Positions 1 to 6,748 of a DNA stretch of 26,656 nucleotides are shown one piece after another. The notes under the pieces are model-generated. The model searched no databases. It was not told the DNA's origin and saw only the letters and a list, made by a program, of their open reading frames with translations. The stretch is taken from the NCBI GenBank assembly GCA_006247105.1, contig VDLU01000008.1:1-26656 (forward strand). The letters are read 5' to 3'. How positions within the stretch are numbered: position 1 is the first letter of the stretch; the number at the start of each line of letters is the position of its first letter. The DNA comes from Giardia muris. Its lineage: Eukaryota; Fornicata; Diplomonadida; Hexamitidae. The position numbers and the translations under genes were made by a program.

Positions 1-1230
1 CATTGGTGTTGGCGTTGTAGTACCCGAAGCCGCAGGACGTGCAGGTGACGGCACCGTTCGAGGAGGAGCAGGCCCCGCACCCCGGGACCTTCGAGGAGCA
101 GGAGACGATGTTACCATTGTCGAGGTAGAGGCCCGAGGTGGCATTGACAGCTGTGCAGACCCCATTAGAGGCCTTGGTGCAGGCGCTCTTCCCGACCTCC
201 GTGGAGGCGTTGTAGCAGCCCCCGTTGAGGAGGAAGAAGCTGGATCCACCTGCGTCCTGGCACTTCCCGCACCTCGTGGAGGACGCGTCGGGGGCGTTCC
301 GTCCTCCTTCTGGCAGATCTGGGTCGCCCTCGTCACGTTCGTCGAGGCGACCAGAAGGCATTCTCCGTTGATCGGGACGAAGCCCGGCTTGCACTCGGAG
401 CAGACCGTCGTGTTCCCGACCAGGAACTGCTTCTCCTTCGCACAGACGCCCAGCTCGGCGGCCTTGAAGGTCGAGTAGCATCCCTCGAGGTAGGGGACGT
501 ATCCATTGAGGCAGGACGTGCAGTGTCCGGAGGAGTCGGTGCAGACCTTCTTGGTGGTCTCGTTTGCAAGAACACACCCCCGTCGATCGGGACCTGACCA
601 GTCGGACACTCGGTGCAGACGAGCCCCGGACCGAGGTTGGTGCAGGAGGTGCAGTTCTTGGGACAGGAGTCGCAGGACGTGATGACAAGGGAGGTTGTAG
701 GTCGGGCCGAAGGAGGGGAGGCAGACCTTGCAGATCTTCTCGTCCGTGTCGCACGTCTTGCAGTTCTGGATGGTACAGGCCTTGCAGGTCTTGCCAGTCT
801 CTCCAACAAGGCCAAAGCCGGGAAGGCAGGTCTGACAGGTGAAGGTGGTTGAGGACGACTCGTAGGTGCACGTCCCGCAGTTCTCTTTTCCTCCCGCATC
901 TGTCGAGTTGTCACTGCAGAGGTAGAGCTTACCTCCATTGACGAAGGTGATGGCATCCGTGGCCGCCGCAGTACAAGCACCACTGGTGACGGTTGAGCAG
1001 AGCTTCTTCCCGACGTCACCCGTCTTGTTGTAGCACCCACCATAGAAGAGGAAGTAGTCCGTTCCTGTTCCACATCCTGTGCAGACACCATCGGCACAAG
1101 TAGCATCCGAGACAGTAGTAGTCGGATTCGCTGCACAAGCCCCATTGATCGGGGCCTGACTCGTGTCACTGCACTTCTTGCAGAACGTCCCCTCAACCCC
1201 CGGGATGGTGAAGGTCGAACCACCCCCGTC
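1..1230 (-). pseudogene. V1: VSP cassette, 3' end cut by window, three frame breaks
   Basis: Cysteine-rich VSP ectodomain of the same subfamily as V3, V10 and V14, with shared blocks such as FLVGNTTVCSECKPGF. The unit opens after an in-frame TGA with the FTIPGV...FCKKC 5' class and has no ATG or signal peptide at its start. Compared with V3, about 2 nt are missing near 692-695, one C is missing from the C run at 577-581, and one base is missing near 296. The first two losses add up to three, so the original frame returns after about 45 miscoded residues without meeting a stop. The third loss puts the rest out of frame up to the window edge. The transmembrane tail lies outside the window. The family assignment is secure; whether the indels are real or sequencing errors cannot be told from this read. 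Confidence 0.8.
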
Positions 1231-1251
1231 TCATCCTTCCCCCTTCACCAT
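1205..1251. repeat. Junction inverted repeat at V1 5' end
   Basis: Ten-base perfect inverted repeat: ATGGTGAAGG at 1205-1214 and CCTTCACCAT at 1242-1251, loop 27 nt. The arm nearer V2 overlaps the poly(A) signal; the other arm encodes part of the FTIP block. Confidence 0.7.
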
Positions 1252-1256
1252 TCACT
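1250..1256 (-). terminator. Poly(A) signal AGTGAAT overlapping V2 stop
   Basis: AGTGAAT fits the Giardia AGTRAA(Y) polyadenylation motif. Its first A is the last base of the TGA stop (1256-1258), so cleavage would fall inside the start of V1. Junction run GGTGAA is followed by five Gs. The ATG formed here reads six codons to a TGA lying just before V1's first coding block. Confidence 0.6.
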
Positions 1257-3146
1257 CACTTCCCCCTGCATCCGAACCACCAACCGAGGAAGCCCCCGAG
1301 GCCTCCCAGCACCAGCAGGACGGCGATGACGATCCCCGCAATGGCACCCCCCGAGAGCCCCGAGGAGCTGGAGGAGGGGACGGCACTGCACTTCCCGTCG
1401 GTCGGGGCACTCCCGTCCCAGCACGTGATGCAGGCCGAGGCGGAGCACGTCGTGCAGCCACTGGGGCAGGCCTTGCAGTCAGAGGAGGAGGTGACGGAGG
1501 TCGTGTTGTAGTACCCGAGACCGCAGGACGTGCAGGTGGTGGCAGAGGAGCATGCCCCACACCCGGCCGGACAGAGGGTGAAGACGCCTGAGGTCGTATT
1601 GAGAGGGAAGGGGGAGCCACTGGCAGCAGTAGTGCACTGACCATTGGAGGCCGATGAGCACAGCTTGCTCCCGACGGAGCCCGTGGTCGTGGGATAGCAG
1701 CCCCCTCGAAGAGGAAGTAGGCCGTCGAGCAGTTCTCGCACCTCGTGGCGGTCCCGTCGACAGGAGTCGTCCCGTCGGCCTTCTTGCAGACGTCGTTGGT
1801 GGTCGTCCTCGAGATGGTCGAACTGACCTCGAGGCACGTCCCGTCGATCGGAACGCTTCCCTTCTTGCACTCCTTGCACACCAGGGCCTCCCGACGAGAA
1901 GCTGGTTGCTCCTGGCACAGAGGCCCGTCTTGTCCGCATCGAAGGAGGAGAGGCAGGAGGAGTTGGAGAGCATGCATCCGTTGAGGCAGGACGTGCAGGA
2001 GAAGGACGTGGAGTAGGTGCAGGTGTCGCAGTTCGCCTTCCCGTTCGTCGCGTCTCCGCAGAGGTAGAGCTTCCCGTCCTTGAGGAAGGCGATGGAGGTC
2101 GAGGTCGAGCAGGTCCCGTCTGCCGCCCGAGTCGTCATTGCACTGCACAGCTTGTTCCCGGGCTCCTTTGACTGGTTGTAGCACCCCCCGTTGAAGAGGA
2201 AGTGGGTGCTCGAGGACCCACAGGAGTTGCAGACCCCGACCTGAGTTCCATCTTGGCTCGTCGTGCATGAGCTGGTCTGATCGGCCTTCCCCCCTTCCAC
2301 CTTTATACACCTCCCGTCGACGGGGGCGAGCCCCTTCCCGCACTTACCGCAGAGGACCTCGGACCAGCCCGGGACGGAGAAGGACTCGAGGCAGATCCCG
2401 AGGCTCTTGAGGCTCTCGGGGCTGAAGCAGCCGTCGTGGAAGAAGAGGCTCCCCTCCTTGCAGGCCGTGCACTTCCCGGCGCTGGAGGCAGGAGTGCAGG
2501 AGGAGGCACTGTCCTTGGGGACGCACTTCCCGTCGACGGGGACGTGAGTGGTACCATTGCACTCGAGACACACGAAGCTGGTCCCGATCTGCATGCAGCT
2601 CTTGCAGTTCTCGTCCGATGAGCAGTTGACACAGGAGGTGATCGTTGGTGCCTCGAGGCTCTCCACGACAGGCCCGAACCCGGAGGCGCACTCCGTGCAG
2701 GTCGGCTTGTCGGCGGCGGGGGAGGTGCAGGTCTTGCAGTTGGGAACCCCGTTCGTCTTATCATCACAGGTGTAGAGGCCTGATGGGTTGGAGTCGCTCC
2801 CCTTCACGAAGATGCCCGTCGCACCACTGGCCCTCTCTGAGCACTTCCCGTTCGATGCCGCCGAGCAGAGAGCAGCGCCCTCGCCTCCACTGGCCTGGTT
2901 GTAGCACCCCCCGTAGAAGAGGAAGTAGGTCCCTGTACATGCCGTGCAGACACCATTGGAACACGTGTTGCTCTCAATAGCCGAGCTGCACGTCCCGTCG
3001 ATCGAGGCCTCGGTCGTGGTCGCGCACTCCTTGCAGACCCTCCCCAGCGTCCCGAGGTCGAGGCAGCTCCCCGTCTTGCAGTCGCCTGATGTCTCTCCTT
3101 CCGTGCACGAGAGGACTCTCGCGTTCTTCCCTCCCCCCTTCACCAT
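1256..3146 (-). pseudogene. V2: VSP cassette with two homopolymer frameshifts
   Basis: A type-A VSP unit (blocks GLYTCDDKTNGVPNCKTC, SCMQIGTSFVC, GCMLSNSSC) ending in the GCRGK tail at 1256. It is one of only two units (with V14) whose ATG, at 3144-3146 inside the previous unit's poly(A) signal, is in frame with its first cysteine block (MVKGGGKNARVLSC). There is no hydrophobic signal peptide. The frame is then lost twice. At 1890-1892 three Cs stand where sister units have four, and at 1701-1705 five Cs stand where sisters have six. The cysteine-rich reading therefore passes through three frames before reaching the membrane anchor. As given it cannot make a membrane VSP. Both breaks are single-base losses in C runs, so a sequencing artefact is a serious alternative. 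Confidence 0.82.
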
Positions 3147-3151
3147 TCACT
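3145..3151 (-). terminator. Poly(A) signal AGTGAAT overlapping V3 stop
   Basis: The first A is shared with the TGA at 3151-3153. This junction has six Gs after GGTGAA, and that length puts the overlapping ATG in frame with V2's KNAR-class cysteine block. Confidence 0.6.
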
Positions 3152-4722
3152 CACTTCCCCCTGCACCCGAACCACCAACCGAGGAAGCCCCCGAGGCCTC
3201 CCAGGACCAGCAGGACGGCGATGACGATCCCCGCAATGGCACCCCCAGAGAGCCCCGAAGAACTGGAGGAGGGGGGAGAGGGGCAGGTCCCATTGAAGGA
3301 TGACCCGTCCCAGCAGGTCGTGCAGGCCGTCGTGTTGCATCCCGTGCAGCCCGAGTGGTAGATCGAGCACGCCTTGCAGTCGGGGGTGGCAGAAGCATTG
3401 GTATTGGCGTTGTAGTACCCGAAGCCGCAGGACGTGCAGGTGACGGCACCGCTCGAGGAGGTGCAGGCCCCGCACCCCGGGACCTTCGAGGAGCAGGAGA
3501 CGAGGACGTTGTTGTCGAGGTAGAGGCCCGAGGTGGTATTGACAGCTGTGCAGACCCCATTAGAGGCCTTGGTGCAGGCGCTCTTCCCGACCTCCGTGGA
3601 GGCGTTGTAGCAGCCCCCGTTGAGGAGGAAGAAGTTAGTGTTCGAGGACCCGGTCACGTCCTGGCACTTCCCGCACCTCGTGGAGGACGCGTCGGGGGCG
3701 CTTCCGTCCTCCTTCTGGCAGATCTGGGTCGCCCTCGTCACGTTCGTCGAGGCGACCAGAAGGCATTCTCCGTTGATCGGGACGAAGCCCGGCTTGCACT
3801 CGGAGCAGACCGTCGTGTTCCCGACCAGGAACTGCTTCTCCTTCGCACAGACGCCCAGCTCGGCGGCCTTGAAGGTCGAGTAGCATCCCTCGAGGTAGGG
3901 GACGTATCCATTGAGGCAGGACGTGCAGGTGCCGGAGGAGTCGGTGCAGACCTTGTCGTTCTTATCCACGCACGTCCCGTCGATCGGGGCCTGATCAGTC
4001 TGACACTCGGTGCAGACGAGCCCCGGACCGAGGTTGGTGCAGGAGGTGCAGTTCTTGGGACAGGAGTCGCAGGACGTGATGGCAAGGGAGGAGTTGTAGG
4101 TCGGGCCGAAGGAGGGGAGGCAGGCCTTGCAGATCTTCTCGTCCTTGTCGCACGTCTTGCAGTTCTGGACGGTACAGGCCTTGCAGGTCGAGTCAACAAG
4201 GCCGAAGCCGGGGCTGCAGGCGGAGCAGGTGTTCTCAGCACTCACCTGGGCACAGTTGGAGCACTTGGTGGTGTCACTACAGGAGACGCAGCTCCCGTCG
4301 GTCTTGGGGAGGTAGTCCTTGGCACAGGAGGTGCACTTGAAGGTGGTCGAGTCATAGGTGCAGGTCTCGCAGTTCGCCTTCCCGTTCGTGCTGTCACTGC
4401 AGAGGTAGAGGATGTCACTCTTGACGAAGGTGACCGCGTCCTTGTCCGGGGCAGCTGTGCACTTCCCCCCGGTGGCCGTCTTGCAGAGCTTGTTCCCGGG
4501 AGAGGTGTCCGTCTTGTAGCACCCCCCGTTGAAGAGGAAGTACGGATCTGGGCAGGCCGTGCAGGCACCACTACCACAAGTAGCACCAGTTCCAATCGTG
4601 GTGGCCGCAGCAGTGTCACAGAGCCCGTTGACAGGGGCGGAGTCAGTGTTAGTCGAGACATCGCACTTCTTGCAGAACGTCCCCTCAACCCCCGGGATGG
4701 TGAAGGTCGAACCACCCCCGTC
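3151..4722 (-). CDS. V3: start-less VSP cassette, 523 codons
   Basis: The frame is open from an in-frame TGA just upstream to the TGA at 3151-3153. The order is: FTIPGVEGTFCKKC 5' block; cysteine-rich ectodomain with dense CxxC pairs; GGCY motifs in FNGGCYKT and LNGGCYNA; a Ser-rich stalk; one membrane helix; the GCRGK tail. In Giardia, VSPs are type I surface-coat proteins expressed one at a time. I found no ATG codon anywhere in this frame; the first Met-like candidate is a GTG at 4245 inside AQVSAENTC. There is no signal peptide. The unit follows V4's stop by about 26 nt, leaving no room for a promoter. It is best read as a silent donor cassette, although the ectodomain is intact. It is the sister of V10. 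Confidence 0.88.
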   Translation of the reverse strand, partial: DGGGSTFTIPGVEGTFCKKCDVSTNTDSAPVNGLCDTAAATTIGTGATCGSGACTACPDPYFLFNGGCYKTDTSPGNKLCKTATGGKCTAAPDKDAVTFVKSDILYLCSDSTNGKANCETCTYDSTTFKCTSCAKDYLPKTDGSCVSCSDTTKCSNCAQVSAENTCSACSPGFGLVDSTCKACTVQNCKTCDKDEKICKACLPSFGPTYNSSLAITSCDSCPKNCTSCTNLGPGLVCTECQTDQAPIDGTCVDKNDKVCTDSSGTCTSCLNGYVPYLEGCYSTFKAAELGVCAKEKQFLVGNTTVCSECKPGFVPINGECLLVASTNVTRATQICQKEDGSAPDASSTRCGKCQDVTGSSNTNFFLLNGGCYNASTEVGKSACTKASNGVCTAVNTTSGLYLDNNVLVSCSSKVPGCGACTSSSGAVTCTSCGFGYYNANTNASATPDCKACSIYHSGCTGCNTTACTTCWDGSSFNGTCPSPPSSSSSGLSGGAIAGIVIAVLLVLGGLGGFLGWWFGCRGK

Positions 4723-4743
4723 TCATCCTTCCCCCTTCACCAT
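4697..4743. repeat. Junction inverted repeat at V3 5' end
   Basis: Same 10-base arms at 4697-4706 and 4734-4743, loop 27 nt (five-G version). Confidence 0.7.
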
Positions 4744-4748
4744 TCACT
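4742..4748 (-). terminator. Poly(A) signal AGTGAAT overlapping V4 stop
   Basis: Five-G junction. The overlapping ATG is in V3's frame, but a TGA six codons later interrupts it directly before V3's first block. Confidence 0.6.
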
Positions 4749-5680
4749 CACTTCCCCCTGCATCCGAACCACCAACCGAGGAAGCCCCCGAGACCTCCCA
4801 GGACCAGCAGGACGGCGATGACGATCCCCGCAATGGCACCCCCAGAGAGCCCCGAGAAGGACGAAGAAGACCCCGAGACGCTGTCGGGAGCACAGACCGA
4901 GGGAGTGCCGGTCGGGGCCTGTCCGTTCGCACAGAGGGTGCAGGCGGTGGCTCCTGTGCACCCCACGCAGTTATCGATGACCGTCGAGCAAGCCTTGCAG
5001 GAGTTGGAGTCGGAGTAGTGTCCGAAGACACAGCCTCCGGTGCACGTCTTCCCGTCTGTTCCGCAGTCATTGCATCCATTCGAGCAGGGGACGAGGCCCT
5101 TCGAGCCGTCCTTGTAGAAGCCGGAGTTCGAGGCGGGCGTCGTGCAGCCTCCATTGTTGTCGGCCGTGGTGCAGACCTTCTGACCGAGTGTGTCATCGGT
5201 CGAGTAGCACCCCCCGTTGAGGAGGAAGTACTTCCCGTTGCTGTCATTGCACCCCGAGCAGGCCGTCCTCCCCCCGTTGGGGACGCAGTTCGACTCTCCC
5301 AACCGGGACGACGGGAGGGCCGTGCAGGTCCCGTTGATGGGGACGCTTCCAGTCGGACACTCGGAACAGACGAGGCTCTCCCCGATAAGGAAGGTCTTCC
5401 CGTCCGCACAGAGCCCGAAGGCGTCCGAGTTCCGAGGGCTGTAGCAACCACCGCTGGCCGGCATGAAGCCCCCCTTGCAGCCCGAGCAGACCCCACTCGA
5501 GGCTGTGCAGACCCCGGCGTATCCTGTCGCCTCCTCGCACCTCCCGTTGATCGGAACGTCGTTCGTTCCGCACTTCGTCGCCACGGCCCGGCCCCCGAGA
5601 AGCGCGCAGGTCACAACTCCTTGCAGGCCCCCGTCCTCGAGGCAGGACAGGAGGCTCGTCCCGTTCAGATAGAGGCCATC
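4748..5680 (-). repeat. 933-bp duplicated tract, copy in V4
   Basis: Collinear with 10647-11579 at constant offset 5899 and no indels. I count about six substitutions, four of them within the first 120 nt (membrane-anchor end) and two near 5423-5438. It ends abruptly at GGCCATC. Confidence 0.85.
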
Positions 5681-6736
5681 TCCGGGCTTGGTGCAGAGGC
5701 CCCCGGAGGCGGACGAGCACTGGTCGGAGTATGTAGTGGTCGTGTAGCAGCCCCCCTTGAAGAGAAAGTGGGTGTCGGCACACTTCGTGCAGGCGCCCCC
5801 GCTCTTCTCGGTGCATGCAGTAGCGCTCTCTGTGCACGCCTCGTCGACGGGATACTTCCCCGTCTTGCACTGGGAGCAGACGACCTTCGTCCCGAAGGCG
5901 GCGTACTTCTCGCAGTCCTGAACTCCGTCGTGCTGGAGACATCCGATGATCTCCGTCCCCCTCTTGACCGTCAGGGCGTCGTTCCCGCAGGCCGTGCACT
6001 GAACCCCTCCGTCCTTGGCCGTGCATGTCTGACAATTCTCGACACCTCCTGGGGCCGTCGAGCAACTGAGGCAGGCCGATGAGGCGATAACGAAGCCATC
6101 GAGACAGACTGAACAGGAGGAGGCCGTGCACGTCTTGCAGCCCGAGGAGCAGGCCTTGCATGATTTGTCGGTCGAGTCGAGGAAGTAGCCAGACTTGCAC
6201 TCTGAGCAGGCGGAGGAGGAGCACGTCTTGCAATTGGTGTCGGTGCAAGCTGTGCATGTATTGCTATCGAAGTAGTAGCCCTCGTCACAAGAGTCGCAGT
6301 GAGTGGCCGAGGTCGAGCACGTCTTGCAGGTCGAGTCGCAGAGAGAGCAAGCATCAGTCGTCGCAGTCGCAGCAGCATTCGGGAAGAGCCCGTCTCCGCA
6401 CGTCGTGCACTTGAAGGTGTCAGTGGCATCCGTTGCCGTGCAGACGGGGCTGCCGGCCTTAGCCTCGTAGCAGCCCCCCTGGAAGAGGACGTAGCCATTT
6501 CCGCAGTTCCCGCACTTCGTTGCACTGTCCTCAAGCTCAGTGCTGGCATCCTTCTTGCATGCTGCTTTAGTAGTGTCGTCCACTGCTGCGCAGTTTCCAT
6601 TGATGGGGACGTTCCCCGCATCGCACTCCGTGCAGACCTGCGTGCTCCCGAACTTCAGGCACTTGTTCGTTCCGCAGTTCGTTATGGCAGGACTGCAGGC
6701 AGCCGGAGCGGGAGCGGCTCGAGCCTTCCCTCCCCT
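4748..6736 (-). CDS. V4: start-less VSP cassette, 662 codons
   Basis: The longest fully open unit, stop to stop, and the founder of a distinct subfamily shared only with V7. Its 5' class is unique among the open units (GKARAAPAPAACS, about 14 nt after V5's stop). The ectodomain has at least four GGCY motifs (FQGGCYEA, FKGGCYTT, SGGCYSP, LNGGCYST) and furin-like CxxC arrays such as CSECKSGYFLDSTDKSC. It ends in the common membrane helix and GCRGK. The only ATG I see in frame is in GGFMPASGG near 5464, deep in the ectodomain; the earlier apparent start at 6583 is GTG. No signal peptide is present. The 3' 933 bp match V7 with only about six substitutions and no indel, indicating recent duplication or gene conversion. 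Confidence 0.88.
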   Translation of the reverse strand, partial: RGGKARAAPAPAACSPAITNCGTNKCLKFGSTQVCTECDAGNVPINGNCAAVDDTTKAACKKDASTELEDSATKCGNCGNGYVLFQGGCYEAKAGSPVCTATDATDTFKCTTCGDGLFPNAAATATTDACSLCDSTCKTCSTSATHCDSCDEGYYFDSNTCTACTDTNCKTCSSSACSECKSGYFLDSTDKSCKACSSGCKTCTASSCSVCLDGFVIASSACLSCSTAPGGVENCQTCTAKDGGVQCTACGNDALTVKRGTEIIGCLQHDGVQDCEKYAAFGTKVVCSQCKTGKYPVDEACTESATACTEKSGGACTKCADTHFLFKGGCYTTTTYSDQCSSASGGLCTKPGDGLYLNGTSLLSCLEDGGLQGVVTCALLGGRAVATKCGTNDVPINGRCEEATGYAGVCTASSGVCSGCKGGFMPASGGCYSPRNSDAFGLCADGKTFLIGESLVCSECPTGSVPINGTCTALPSSRLGESNCVPNGGRTACSGCNDSNGKYFLLNGGCYSTDDTLGQKVCTTADNNGGCTTPASNSGFYKDGSKGLVPCSNGCNDCGTDGKTCTGGCVFGHYSDSNSCKACSTVIDNCVGCTGATACTLCANGQAPTGTPSVCAPDSVSGSSSSFSGLSGGAIAGIVIAVLLVLGGLGGFLGWWFGCRGK

Positions 6737-6741
6737 TCACC

Positions 6742-6748
6742 ATTCACT
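6742..6748 (-). terminator. Poly(A) signal AGTGAAT overlapping V5 stop
   Basis: Four-G junction leading into V4's KARA class. V4's frame contains a TGA starting 11 nt after V5's stop begins, and no ATG. Confidence 0.6.

Noticed and set aside
577..1892. Introns as an explanation for frame breaks in V1 and V2
   Set aside because: The breaks are one- or two-base losses, mostly in homopolymers, compared with sister units. No intervening sequence is present.
3355..6082. Plus-strand open frames up to 517 codons
   Set aside because: They are rich in Arg, Gly, Ala, Pro and Val with no recognisable domain, repeat with every cassette, and are explained by the high G+C content and the reversed TGC/CxxC codons of the VSPs.
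6581..6583. GTG codons as VSP start sites (for example 4245, 6583, 8292, 10067, 15798, 17249, 19163, 22751)
   Set aside because: All lie inside conserved ectodomain blocks that continue upstream in frame, and Giardia is not known to use GTG starts.
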